Shown: positions 35,587 through 43,546, numbered from the stretch's first letter. The stretch is 64,000 nt of DNA from Peribacillus frigoritolerans (GCF_030676415.1 NZ_JAUUTW010000002.1:124001-188000); one strand, 5' to 3'. Translations and numbers: made by a program. Notes: generated from the sequence alone by a model not told the origin.

Positions 35587-35648
35587 TTGGTCTATTTTTT
35601 CCTAGGGCTCGTATAAATAGGAGTACAAACTGTCCTAGGAGTGATTTT

Positions 35649-36728
35649 ATGTCCAATAAATCAAAAGTAACAATGGCTGTGACCATTCTGGCATCTTCTT
35701 TTTGGCTTTCAGGCTGCGGATTATTTGGCGGTGAAGAGAAAAAGGAAATAGATCCACCAAAGGATGTATCATTAGTCGAGGATGAATCTTCATTAAAAGA
35801 AACAGAAACGAATGGTGAGGAAAAACCAGCGACTGATGGAGAAGAAGGCGCTATTGAATCGAAAACAGTGAAGACGGAGTTATATTTAATTGATAAAAGC
35901 GGGTATGTGGTTCCGCAGACAATGGAACTTCCTAAATCGGAAGCTGTCGCTAAACAGGCCCTTGATTACCTTGTCGATAATGGACCAGTCACGGATAAAC
36001 TTCCAAATGGGTTCAGGGCCGTCATTCCTGCCGATACCCAAATAAGCGTGAACATCAAAGACGGAGTGGCTGTGGCGGACTTTTCGCCGGAGTTCAAAAA
36101 CTATCAGAAAGAGGATGAACTTAAAATCCTTCAAGCCATTACATGGACCCTGACACAATTCGACTCGGTGGATAAAATCCAAATGAGAATTAATGGGGAA
36201 GATATTTCCGAAATGCCGGTCAACGGCACGCCGATAGATGAGAATATCTCAAGGTCGTCAGGAATCAATATCGATACGAGTGACGTTGTCGACATTTCCA
36301 ATACCAAAGCACTGACCGTTTATTATGTAGGCGGTGACGAGGAGTACACCTATTATGTTCCGGTGACGCGCAGGATCAGCGAAACGGTGTCTGATAATGT
36401 AACAGCAGTCATTCAGGAATTAACGAAGAGTCCTTCTGGTTCTAACCTGCAAACAGGGTTCATGAGTGATGTAGCTTTACTTGACGAGCCTAAAGTGGCA
36501 GAAGGTAAGGTAAGCCTTAATTTTAACGAAAATATCCTTGGAAGCTTTAAAGAGAAAAAGGTATCACAGGAAGTACTTGATGCCTTGGTCCTTTCTTTAA
36601 CGGAACAGAAAGGAATTGAAAGCGTTGAAGTGCAAGTGCAGGGCAGCGCCGATGTTCTTAATGAAGAAGGGAAGAAATTATCCGAACCAGTGGTCCGTCC
36701 AGAGAAAGTCAACACAGGTAGTTTTTAA
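35649..36728 (+). CDS. gerM: Spore germination lipoprotein GerM
   Basis: 359 residues. The N-terminal lipoprotein signal ends in LSGC with the modified Cys at residue 23. An acidic linker follows, then two GerMN domains (about 75-195 and 215-340; LYLIDKSGYVVPQTM and LTVYYVGGDEEYTYYVPVTR open them). GerM is needed in sporulation and germination and is made under mother-cell control in B. subtilis. TAGGAGTG precedes the ATG. I looked for a SigE promoter upstream and found only an irregular candidate. In B. subtilis rph follows; here it is a remnant. Confidence 0.94.
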   Translation: MSNKSKVTMAVTILASSFWLSGCGLFGGEEKKEIDPPKDVSLVEDESSLKETETNGEEKPATDGEEGAIESKTVKTELYLIDKSGYVVPQTMELPKSEAVAKQALDYLVDNGPVTDKLPNGFRAVIPADTQISVNIKDGVAVADFSPEFKNYQKEDELKILQAITWTLTQFDSVDKIQMRINGEDISEMPVNGTPIDENISRSSGINIDTSDVVDISNTKALTVYYVGGDEEYTYYVPVTRRISETVSDNVTAVIQELTKSPSGSNLQTGFMSDVALLDEPKVAEGKVSLNFNENILGSFKEKKVSQEVLDALVLSLTEQKGIESVEVQVQGSADVLNEEGKKLSEPVVRPEKVNTGSF

Positions 36729-36750
36729 ATATATTTAGATATAGCACAAT

Positions 36751-36782
36751 GAGGCAGCTTACCAGCTGCCTCTTATTTTTTT
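36751..36782 (+). terminator. Terminator of gerM
   Basis: GAGGCAGCT-TACC-AGCTGCCTC followed by TTATTTTTTT. Confidence 0.9.
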
Positions 36783-36906
36783 ACCTCCACCATTGATTAC
36801 CAAGTGTTAGAGCCCTTGTTTATAAATCTTACTTATTGTATTAGTTGAAAACTAATACCCCCGCCAAGCAATTTCCCGTATCGTGAGAAAGTTTTTACAT
36901 AAATAA

Positions 36907-37516
36907 ATTTTTGAAAGGGGAAATTACTTCAGTGAACTGGTTTCGGAATTTTATCAACCGGTTGGTTCCATTTTAATTCCCTCTTTGGTCATAAATGAGC
37001 ATCATTACTCAGAGAAGGGGAAAGAAAAAAAGATACCAACGTTGAATGGCGGCTATGTTTTATCAAAACAACAGTATAAAGGGTTCGTAAGTAAACAAGA
37101 TTTGATCGGTTTAAAATGGGTTGAAAACAGGGCGACAATGATGTTTTTTTCCCTGAACAAACAAAAGGTAAGTGTTGAAATCATGAACCCCAAAACAAAC
37201 ATCATAGTTTTGGAACAAGAAAAGAAACCTTTGTATGATTTAGAGGTTAGAGCAAATGGAATATTGAAACAAAATATAGATAACTTGGATTTCGAAAAAA
37301 TCGAAAAAAAGGTAGAAATAAAAGTTAAGGAAGATATTTTGAAGACATTGGAGACGGGGGAAAAATCAATACAGACCTTTTTAACATAAGTGAAAAGGCA
37401 TACAGATACCATGTCAATAAGTGGGATAATAAAATTATTAATTCCTTTGATAAGACTTCAATAAATAACATAAAAGTTAATATCCATATTGAACATAGTG
37501 AAAATTACAAACGTTA
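36907..37516 (+). pseudogene. Ger(x)C germination protein, C-terminal remnant with frameshift
   Basis: The frame through 36946-37389 reads EFYQPVGSILIPSLVINEHH, GKEKKIPTLNGGYVLSKQQY, GFVSKQDLIGLKWVENRA and VRANGILKQNIDN. This follows the C-terminal domain of Ger(x)C (GerAC/GerKC-type) receptor lipoproteins. At 37356-37365 (ACGGGGGAAAAA) one G appears missing. Shifting frame restores GGKINTDLFNISEKAYRYHV, KWDNKIINSF and IKVNIHIEHSENYKR to a TAG at 37514-37516. The signal peptide and the first ~200 residues are absent, with a stop just upstream (36904). No GerA or GerB partner genes lie near. It directly precedes the rph remnant. Confidence 0.8.
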
Positions 37517-37681
37517 GTTTATAAGTTTCAGGTTATTGCAGATGAGGGAGTTGTGTTAGACTTAACTTATCTGGAAAATTCAGCGGCCGTTGTTAATCAT
37601 GAAAGGCAGCGCTGAATCCGTCCGTTTGGCACTGGAGAAGAAGCGGCTTTTACATATAACGAGTTACAGCAATATCTTTCT
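37517..37681 (+). pseudogene. rph: RNase PH (rph), 3' remnant
   Basis: In one frame 37529-37612 gives [21 protein letters not shown], matching the GILLDLNYEEDSSAEV region of B. subtilis Rph. A +1 frame gives [11 protein letters not shown] (compare IMTGSGRFVEL). The first frame resumes with [19 protein letters not shown] (compare QGTGEEATFSREDLNGLLG) to a TAG at 37679-37681. An in-frame TGA (37613) and two shifts break it, and the first ~170 residues are gone. rph lies between gerM and rdgB in B. subtilis, so this is the decayed resident gene. Confidence 0.85.
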
Positions 37682-37730
37682 TAGCCCCAAAAGCTCTCGT
37701 GCCGATAAAATAAAAAAGGGTGAAATGGAA

Positions 37731-38342
37731 ATGAAGACAGTAATCATTGCAACGAAAAATAAAGGGAAAGCCAAGGAGTTCGAAAGCTTATTCTCTGCTA
37801 AAGGATATGAAGTCAAAACACTTCTCGATGTACCGGATGCTCCGGATGTTGAGGAAACAGGCACGACCTTTGAAGAAAATGCGATCCTGAAGGCAGAGGC
37901 CATTGCCCGTCAGCTAGGCCACTTTGTCATTGCTGATGATTCCGGATTGATTGTAGATGCATTGGAGGGCCGTCCAGGCGTATATTCTGCGCGCTATGCT
38001 GGAGAGTCCAAAAGTGATGAAGCAAACACGGAAAAAGTCCTCCGGGAACTGGAAGGCGTGCCAAAAGAGGATAGAACGGCGAGATTTTATTGCGCGTTGG
38101 CACTTGCGTCACCCAACCAGGAAACGATTACGGTATCGGGAACGATGGAAGGCTTGATTACAGAACAGCCTTCAGGAACGAATGGATTTGGTTATGATCC
38201 CATCTTTTTTGTTGAGGAACAGGGCAAAACAAACGCCGAATTGACAAAAGAGGAAAAAAACAAAATCAGCCACCGTGCCAACGCATTGAGGGCTCTAGAT
38301 GAAAAACTTGATCTATTTCTAAAAAGGGAAGAAGGAATGTGA
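37731..38342 (+). CDS. rdgB: dITP/XTP pyrophosphatase (RdgB/HAM1 family)
   Basis: 203 residues: [15 protein letters not shown] at the N-terminus, then [53 protein letters not shown] and the C-terminal KISHRANAL. It removes dITP, XTP and similar nucleotides. I chose ATG 37731 ([10 protein letters not shown]), supported by AAAAAGGGTG upstream and the family N-terminus. The frame reads upstream only into rph remnant sequence; ATG 37725 is possible. ysnB follows, its ATG lying two bases past the stop. Confidence 0.94.
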   Translation: MKTVIIATKNKGKAKEFESLFSAKGYEVKTLLDVPDAPDVEETGTTFEENAILKAEAIARQLGHFVIADDSGLIVDALEGRPGVYSARYAGESKSDEANTEKVLRELEGVPKEDRTARFYCALALASPNQETITVSGTMEGLITEQPSGTNGFGYDPIFFVEEQGKTNAELTKEEKNKISHRANALRALDEKLDLFLKREEGM

Positions 38343-38344
38343 CG

Positions 38345-38857
38345 ATGAAAGTGCTAATAATGAGTGACAGTCATGGCTTAACTCATGAAATCAGCATGAT
38401 TACCGACCGTCATAAACAAGAGGTTGCTGCCATGATTCATTGCGGTGATTCAGAGTTGGAAAGAAATGACCCTCACATGTCGGAGTTCTTAGCCGTACGT
38501 GGAAATTGTGACTATGATTCGGCTTATCCGAATGACATTGTGGAGAGTATCGCAGGCAAGCGTTTCTTCCTAACGCATGGACACCTCTATAACATAAATA
38601 GGACCTTGATGAACCTATCTTATAAAAGTGAAGAGACAGGGGCGGATATTATTTGCTTTGGTCACTCCCACGCTGCAGGCTCCGAATTGATTGACGGCAA
38701 GCTCTTCATCAATCCGGGAAGCATACGTCAGCCGCGTGGACGAAAAGAGAAAACCTATGCCATTTTGGATATTGGAAATGACCAACTTGAAATCATCTAT
38801 TATGACCTTGAAGGAAAAATCGTTGAGGAACTAAGAAATGCTTATCAAATGGAATGA
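38345..38857 (+). CDS. ysnB: YfcE/MJ0936-type metallophosphoesterase (YsnB)
   Basis: 170 residues with the short calcineurin-like phosphodiesterase motifs in order: MSDSHG, IHCGDSE, VRGNCD, FLTHGH, CFGHSHAAG, which supply the two-metal site. Activity against phosphodiesters is expected; the natural substrate is unknown. ATG 38345 follows GAAGGAA by eight bases; a GTG at 38339 overlaps the rdgB stop but is too close to that site. It forms an operon with rdgB, as in B. subtilis. Confidence 0.9.
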   Translation: MKVLIMSDSHGLTHEISMITDRHKQEVAAMIHCGDSELERNDPHMSEFLAVRGNCDYDSAYPNDIVESIAGKRFFLTHGHLYNINRTLMNLSYKSEETGADIICFGHSHAAGSELIDGKLFINPGSIRQPRGRKEKTYAILDIGNDQLEIIYYDLEGKIVEELRNAYQME

Positions 38858-38937
38858 CTTCATGTATAATGAACAGGAAGCGTTTTTCCCCGCTTCCTGG
38901 TTCATAAAAAAAGAAAAAAACTTTTTTTGAAAAACCG

Positions 38938-38966
38938 TTGACTTTCTTTTGATATCCTACTATAAT
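38938..38966 (+). promoter_or_regulatory. SigA promoter of the tRNA-Arg gene
   Basis: TTGACT (38938-38943), 17 bases, TATAAT (38961-38966). The start near 38973 leaves about 58 bases of 5' leader. Confidence 0.85.
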
Positions 38967-39030
38967 AAGAAGTGTCCTAAGGGAACAGTTAAGGTAATAC
39001 ATAAGTTTTACCGCAACTTATATCATAAAT

Positions 39031-39104
<74 letters not shown>

Positions 39105-39111
39105 CTAACTT

Positions 39112-39147
39112 AAAAAGCCAAAACCTTCTAAAGGTTTTGGCTTTTTT
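39112..39147 (+). terminator. Terminator of the tRNA-Arg gene
   Basis: AGCCAAAACCTT-CTA-AAGGTTTTGGCT with a following run of T. Confidence 0.92.
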
Positions 39148-39311
39148 ACTTTTTAAGTTAATGAGGGTAATTTGAATGAATGTAAAAAGAATGTCTTTGT
39201 TTTGCATCCTTTGAACCATTATTGTTCGTGCAACGAAAGAAGTTTTTTTCATTTTTATCGCAGGTGGATGACCTTTTATGTCGAACTTGTTATAAATAAG
39301 GAGATGTTTAA

Positions 39312-39512
39312 ATGAATAAAGATAGATTATTCAAGTTCATTCAAACTTCCACTCGGGGTAATTTCTTCTCAGTCGAAATAACCGAAGATGGAACTGAAGT
39401 GGTCCAATTAGCCAAGGAGTTAGAAAAAGAAGGAAGAATCAAGTTGAGGGAATGCACACGAAAAGAACAAGGTGTTTATCTGGAAGGAATACTTAAGTTT
39501 GTGCCTAGCTAA
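39312..39512 (+). CDS. Small hypothetical protein
   Basis: 66 residues, MNKDRLFKFIQTSTRGNFF at the start, charged, no membrane segment or cysteine. AAGGAG (39298-39303) precedes the ATG at good distance. I do not recognise a family. It lies between the tRNA terminator and the second dispersed repeat in a region with no counterpart that I know in B. subtilis. The hairpin at the right edge of the repeat (39845-39870) may be its terminator. Confidence 0.6.
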   Translation: MNKDRLFKFIQTSTRGNFFSVEITEDGTEVVQLAKELEKEGRIKLRECTRKEQGVYLEGILKFVPS

Positions 39513-39575
39513 TACTTATTGAGCTCTAACGTAGGAATTATATTAGGAATTTCATATGCTCCTCGGAAAAAAGCT

Positions 39576-39593
39576 ATCCATGATCGGATGCCT
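39576..39593. repeat. Decayed left copy of the hairpin flanking repeat copy 2
   Basis: ATCCATGATCGGATGCCT matches ATCCATAATTGGATGCCT (39848-39865) at 16 of 18 bases. The right copy is an intact terminator; this left copy has lost part of its stem and its T-run. Confidence 0.6.
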
Positions 39594-39649
39594 AAGTATT
39601 GGAAACCACCCTTCACCTCAAGTTTTAATCCTTCTGATTTATAACAAAA

Positions 39650-39844
39650 AAGACTGTAGGCGTGTGAGACTCCAGTGGGGAAACGCGTCCAAGGGAGAAA
39701 CCCGGCAGGCGCAAAGAGCGCCGAGGAGGCTCCCGACCACCCGCGGAAAGCGGGTGCCGGGAGTTCCAATCAACGTTCATATTGTACTAGTACTAAAAAA
39801 CTGTAGGCAAACTCAATTATTTCAAGAGTTTGTCTACAGTCTGA
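39650..39844. repeat. Dispersed GC-rich repeat, copy 2
   Basis: The core (about 39661-39770) carries GTGAGACTCCAGTGGGG, CGCGTCCAAGGGAGA, CGGCAGGCGCAAAGAGCGCC and CCACCCGCGGAAAGCGGGTGCC, clearly related to copies 1 and 3. The right end is itself a hairpin: CTGTAGGCAAACTC pairs with GAGTTTGTCTACAG. The outer sequence GACTGTAGG on the left faces CTACAGTC on the right, giving short terminal inverted repeats. Confidence 0.8.
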
Positions 39845-39870
39845 GGCATCCATAATTGGATGCCTTTTTT
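39845..39870 (+). terminator. Terminator at the right edge of repeat copy 2
   Basis: GGCATCC-ATAATT-GGATGCC followed by six T. Confidence 0.8.
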
Positions 39871-39892
39871 ATTTATTTTTATCAAGTCCTAT

Positions 39893-40132
39893 TTAATGTT
39901 TGGAGATTTTTTTAATGATTTCCCGGTTTTTGATTATTGCCGTCTTCAACTCTTCGACGGGTGGACTTTTATCATCTTCTTCACTGATCTGTTTCGCATT
40001 TTGTATAAATAATTCAATCGTATCGCGTAATTCTGGCAGTGATACCTTGAATTGTTCAGATAAATGATGTAATGCCTTGTGTAAATCGGAGTTATGGATT
40101 GAAGGAACTATCGCATGGTTTTCATCTTTCAA
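39893..40132 (-). CDS. Small hypothetical protein
   Basis: 79 residues, predicted almost wholly helical and charged (HKALHHLSEQFKVSLPELRD, ELKTAIIKNREIIKKISKH). The minus-strand TTG start at 40132-40130 follows GAGGAGG with eight-base spacing, a strong reason to treat it as real. No family recognised. It is the only minus-strand gene in this stretch. Confidence 0.6.
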   Translation of the reverse strand: MKDENHAIVPSIHNSDLHKALHHLSEQFKVSLPELRDTIELFIQNAKQISEEDDKSPPVEELKTAIIKNREIIKKISKH

Positions 40133-40383
40133 TAAGATATCCTCCTCTAAAGCTTATTCACGCTTATATAGCATATTATTGAGAGATGATAATTATACAA
40201 AGAAGGCTCCATTTCGACATGGGAAATTACGCTTATTATTCAATCTGCTATATCGGCATAGTGCCATTAGAATCGTTTAATGGATGGTGAACTCGCCTGA
40301 CAGCTGTATGATATGAAGCCCCTCTGACAATCAAGGTCATCTTTGGATACTTTGCTGGAGTTATAAAAAAATTAGAAAAAACA
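40133..40383. other. Gap with no recognised feature
   Basis: About 250 bases between the start of the small minus-strand gene and the next promoter. I see no gene, stable hairpin or repeat. A weak coding echo on either strand is too short to call. Confidence 0.5.
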
Positions 40384-40412
40384 TTGACACAATGCAAACA
40401 AATTAATATTAT
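40384..40412 (+). promoter_or_regulatory. SigA promoter of the DUF2087 gene
   Basis: TTGACA (40384-40389), 17 bases, TATTAT (40407-40412). Near consensus, about 40 bases before the gene. Confidence 0.85.
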
Positions 40413-40452
40413 GTTTATTATATTATAAACTTTTTAGGGAAGTGTTTGTTTT

Positions 40453-41208
40453 ATGAAGGATGCTGAAATGTTTTGGAGCGCATCTCAGGATGAGCTTAAA
40501 CAAGGGTATATCGAAGGTGAGAATCAATATGTTTGTTTGCTGTGCGGAAATGCAATTGAAAAGGGGATAGTATACCCGAAAGATGGGGTTCTTTATGAAG
40601 CAAAGAGGTATATGCGAATTCATATTGAACATGCACACCGCTCCGTTTTTGAATACTTGATTGATCTCGATAAAAAACTTACAGGTCTCACGGACCATCA
40701 AAATCGCCTTCTTCGCCTTTTTTACCAAGGGAAGAATGATGCTGAGGTCCAGGAGGAAATGGGAATTGGCAGTCCTTCCACCATTCGGAACCATCGCTTT
40801 GTGTTGAAAGAGAAAGAGCGTCAGGCTAAGTTGTTTTTAGCCCTGATGGAACTTTTGAAAGATAAAGATGAACATGCGCCGGCATTTATCCCGCTCCATC
40901 AAAAAGCAAGGATGGTCGATGATCGTTATAACGTTACCGAGGAAGAAAAGGTGACTGTACTGAAAAAATACTTCCCTAAAGGCAGTCAGGAATCATTAAA
41001 GTCTTTCCCGCCAAAGGAAAAACAAAGGCTGATCATTCTCCAAGAAGTTATGAACCGTTTTGAAAATGAGCGGAAATACGAAGAAAAAGAAATCAATCAA
41101 ATATTGGGATCCGTTTATCATGATCATGTTCTTTTGAGAAGATATTTAATAGAATATGGCTTCTTGGATAGAAAGCCTGATGGGAGCCAATATTGGCTGA
41201 AGAAATGA
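40453..41208 (+). CDS. Zinc-finger/HTH protein with C-terminal DUF2087
   Basis: 251 residues in three parts. Residues 26-62 hold C28-x2-C31 and a later histidine cluster (H57, H60, H62), a likely zinc site. Residues ~76-122 form a LuxR-like helix-turn-helix (LTDHQNRLLRLFYQGKNDAE, GSPSTIRNHRFVLKEKE). Residues ~165-251 are DUF2087 (YFPKGSQESLKSFPPKEKQR, EINQILGSVYHDHVLLRRYL, GFLDRKPDGSQYW). It is probably a DNA-binding regulator; targets are unknown. It has a strong promoter and is followed after 18 bases by a GIY-YIG protein. Confidence 0.8.
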   Translation: MKDAEMFWSASQDELKQGYIEGENQYVCLLCGNAIEKGIVYPKDGVLYEAKRYMRIHIEHAHRSVFEYLIDLDKKLTGLTDHQNRLLRLFYQGKNDAEVQEEMGIGSPSTIRNHRFVLKEKERQAKLFLALMELLKDKDEHAPAFIPLHQKARMVDDRYNVTEEEKVTVLKKYFPKGSQESLKSFPPKEKQRLIILQEVMNRFENERKYEEKEINQILGSVYHDHVLLRRYLIEYGFLDRKPDGSQYWLKK

Positions 41209-41226
41209 AGACTGGAGGCAAGAAAG

Positions 41227-41583
41227 ATGGATCGTAAAAAAGAATTGAAGCAATTATATAAAGAAACGAAAGTTGAAGCAGGTGTATACCAAATCAGAAA
41301 TACGGTAAATAATAAAGTCTTTATCGGAAGCACTGGGAATTTAAAGACGTTGAAGGGGAAACAATTTGAATTGGAAGTCGGAACGAACACCAATAAAGTG
41401 CTGCAAGGTGAGTGGAACCAATATGGGAAAGATGCTTTTTCTTTTGAGGTACTGGAGATATTGAAGCCGAAAGAAACAGGATTTTTTGATGCTAAACGGG
41501 AATTGAAAAAACTTGAAGAAAAGTGGATGGAAAAAATACAGCCATACGAAGAACGGGGATACAATAGAATCAAATCCAACTGA
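41227..41583 (+). CDS. GIY-YIG nuclease-fold protein
   Basis: 118 residues. GVYQIRNTVNNKVFIGSTGNL is a GIY-YIG motif with Val and Phe replacing the first and second aromatic/aliphatic positions. WNQYGKDAFSFEVLE and a late glutamate/asparagine (RGYNRIKSN) follow as in small stand-alone GIY-YIG proteins. The catalytic Tyr equivalents are partly altered (GVY and FIG), so nuclease activity is uncertain. It lies 18 bases behind the DUF2087 regulator gene, probably in one operon. Confidence 0.8.
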   Translation: MDRKKELKQLYKETKVEAGVYQIRNTVNNKVFIGSTGNLKTLKGKQFELEVGTNTNKVLQGEWNQYGKDAFSFEVLEILKPKETGFFDAKRELKKLEEKWMEKIQPYEERGYNRIKSN

Positions 41584-41728
41584 CTTGTACGTGGCCTTTA
41601 GAGATTCTCCGCGATTCCCAGCTCCTGATTTACCTTTGATGCATTTCATTCTTATTTCTTTATGATAAATAAGGTATTATGGAAGCAAATGGTAATATAT
41701 TTTAGTGTTATGATTAGGAGGTGCTGGG

Positions 41729-42007
41729 ATGGAAAATGGAGATCGATATCTTCGGGCGAAAAAAAGAGTCGAAAACCTTAAGGCATTCTACATTCATATA
41801 ACGGTGTATGTATTGGTGAATGTCATGTTGTTTGCGATTAACCTTTTAACGAATCCTGGTTATTGGTGGTTCCTTTATCCCCTTGGCGGGTGGGGGATTG
41901 GTGTTCTGATACACGGAATTACTACCCTTGCACAAGGAAACTTCGGGTCTGAGTGGGAAGAAAGAAAAATAAAAGAATACATGGAAAAGGATAAAAAGAA
42001 CGGCTGA
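41729..42007 (+). CDS. 2TM-domain membrane protein
   Basis: 92 residues with two membrane helices (about 20-42 and 50-70) and the pattern of 2TM domain proteins: RAKKRVENLKAFYIHITVYV, NPGYWWFLYPLGGWGIGV, then a charged tail WEERKIKEYMEKDKK. AGGAGGTGCTGGG precedes the ATG. Such domains occur alone or fused to signalling proteins; the role is unknown. Confidence 0.78.
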   Translation: MENGDRYLRAKKRVENLKAFYIHITVYVLVNVMLFAINLLTNPGYWWFLYPLGGWGIGVLIHGITTLAQGNFGSEWEERKIKEYMEKDKKNG

Positions 42008-42181
42008 ATTTTGGGCGTGTTCAAAATAGGGGGTCATTTATGGCTCTTTTTTTGTGGGAAGATAATCAGGGGATCTCACTTGTTGTTAGTTTGTAAATGG
42101 TTTAAGCTAGTAATGAGGGACCTGTTATAGGGGGAAACCCGTGGAGGACCTTCACTAAATAATTAATTTTAGGAGTTGCGA

Positions 42182-42355
42182 ATGAAAAAAATAGGATGGA
42201 CCATAACGGGGATAGGAGCAATCATTGCGCTGGGGGCCTTGCTTTATCCTTTGAATGTTATTGATAAAACGCTATGTATATATTTATTGCTCGGCGGTGC
42301 AGGGCTAATGTTTGTCGGGTCTATGTTCAGGGCCTTTTCCCTCCTGAAAAGATGA
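42182..42355 (+). CDS. Small two-helix membrane protein
   Basis: 57 residues from ATG 42182 to TGA 42353-42355. Two hydrophobic helices (TITGIGAIIALGALLYPL and CIYLLLGGAGLMFVGSMF) are joined by a short polar turn and end in LLKR. AGGAGTTGCGA lies directly upstream. No family recognised. It sits 43 bases before the DUF202 gene and may be co-transcribed with it. Confidence 0.65.
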   Translation: MKKIGWTITGIGAIIALGALLYPLNVIDKTLCIYLLLGGAGLMFVGSMFRAFSLLKR

Positions 42356-42398
42356 CTGATTTTTAGGTTGATCAAAAACGTTCGATTAAGGTGATGAC

Positions 42399-42758
42399 AT
42401 GGAGAAAAACCAATTGAAATATGCCCAGCAGCATCTGGCTAATGAACGCACTTTCTTAGCGTGGATAAGAACGGTGATTGCGATAGTGGGGGTTGGTTTT
42501 CTTGCGACAAGCCTGCATTTTACGATTGGTGTGCATCGGGATGCCCGGATTGACTTGATCAGTATCGTGCTGGGGATGTTTGCGTGTGCATTGGGCCTTG
42601 TGATTACAGTGCTGGCGACATTCGGTTATCTTCAGAAGAAGCGGCAAATCAATGAAGGAACGTTCCAGCCTTCAAGTGCGCACGTAATTCTAATCGCTGT
42701 TTTTATGGTCATATTGTTATTGATGATCATTTTATATTTTGTTTTCATAAAAGCTTAA
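42399..42758 (+). CDS. DUF202 (YidH-type) membrane protein
   Basis: 119 residues. AQQHLANERTFLAWIRT at the N-terminus is the DUF202 hallmark, followed by three membrane helices (about 20-42, 54-77, 95-117). Distant members include the vacuolar transporter chaperone membrane part; the bacterial role is unknown. GGTGATGAC upstream is a modest ribosome site. A terminator overlaps the stop codon region. Confidence 0.82.
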   Translation: MEKNQLKYAQQHLANERTFLAWIRTVIAIVGVGFLATSLHFTIGVHRDARIDLISIVLGMFACALGLVITVLATFGYLQKKRQINEGTFQPSSAHVILIAVFMVILLLMIILYFVFIKA

Positions 42759-42789
42759 AACTGTCCTAACCTATATAGGGCAGTTTTTT
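42758..42789 (+). terminator. Terminator of the DUF202 gene
   Basis: AACTGTCCTA facing TAGGGCAGTT, then six T. Confidence 0.8.
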
Positions 42790-43191
42790 CAGTTTCTAGT
42801 ATTATATACTTATTCTTACATCGTTACGGAAAGATTTCTTCCATTAATTAAATGTAATTAAAAATCGAAAGCTTGAAAAATATGGTATTTCATTTTGGGT
42901 ACGTAAGAGTAATTAAAACCTTTTAAAATAATTTCATTCAGTATTGTACACGTCAGCCATGGAAAAACTAAGGTTTTACCGGAAGGGTATATCAGCGGCA
43001 AGGAAAAGGTCGAGCAAGTTTTGTCTTTGCCTTCCTTGAAGAAATATTTATCAGCCATCATCAGTTTGTGAATAAACTTCACATGGGCAATCCTAGCTTT
43101 AAAGTTGGAAGTACTTTGCTTTTTTAAATTTCGATCACGTTTTAAATATTTGTTTAATTTCCATTTTGTGAGATATGATAAAAAGGAACTT
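42790..43191. other. Gap, possible decayed coding sequence
   Basis: About 400 AT-rich bases. A forward frame near 42960-43070 reads KVLPEGYISGKEKVEQVLSL then PSLKKYLSAII before a TGA. Its composition looks protein-like, but it has no start, and I cannot assign a family. Nothing else is visible until the ribosome site of the next gene. Confidence 0.35.
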
Positions 43192-43207
43192 AAAGGAGGT
43201 CGTCAAG

Positions 43208-43483
43208 ATGGTGGATATCAAAAAAGGTGAAAGTTCTTTTTTTGTCGAAGAATCTGGTGAGAAACTAGCGGAAATCACATTCTTTAAATCAGGTGATGAT
43301 GAAATCACGGTCGATCATACCGTTGTTTCTGACAAGCTTCGCGGGCAAAAGGTAGGAAATGCCCTTGTTGAAAAGGTAATTGGGTTCGCAAGGGAGGAAA
43401 AACTGAAAATTGTTCCGGTATGTTCGTTTGTTCAAAAACAATTTGAAAAAAATGCAGAATACGAGGATGTATTGGCTAAATGA
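43208..43483 (+). CDS. Small YidJ-type GNAT N-acetyltransferase
   Basis: 91 residues of the minimal GNAT class: AEITFFKSGDDEITVDHTVV, LRGQKVGNALVEKVIGFARE (acetyl-CoA loop) and LKIVPVCSFVQKQFEKNAEY with the conserved Cys. Proteins of this class are compact, and the substrate is unknown. AAAGGAGGT precedes the ATG at 43208 by seven bases; the frame is open back to 43175 but with no site. A terminator follows. Confidence 0.85.
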   Translation: MVDIKKGESSFFVEESGEKLAEITFFKSGDDEITVDHTVVSDKLRGQKVGNALVEKVIGFAREEKLKIVPVCSFVQKQFEKNAEYEDVLAK

Positions 43484-43488
43484 ACCAG

Positions 43489-43546
43489 AGGGCTGGACCA
43501 GGGGATGATTAATATCACCTGTGTTCAGCCCTTTGTCATTTTTTTT
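43489..43546 (+). terminator. Terminator of the small GNAT gene
   Basis: AGGGCTG (43489-43495) pairs with CAGCCCT (43526-43532) and GGTGATATT is mirrored inside; a T-run follows. Confidence 0.75.

Noticed and set aside
35591..35617. SigE promoter of gerM
   Set aside because: TCTATTT and CGTATAAA resemble the boxes but stand about 12 bases apart, too close for SigE.
36985..37389. A real 134-residue hypothetical protein
   Set aside because: It starts in the middle of the Ger(x)C C-terminal domain, has no ribosome site, and the homology continues in another frame past its stop.
37590..37730. N-terminal extension of RdgB
   Set aside because: The extra 47 codons encode an RNase PH fragment ([11 protein letters not shown]) and unrelated sequence; a good ribosome site precedes the inner ATG.
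39650..39844. Insertion sequence with transposase
   Set aside because: The element is about 200 bp with no coding frame, so it can be at most a non-autonomous element.
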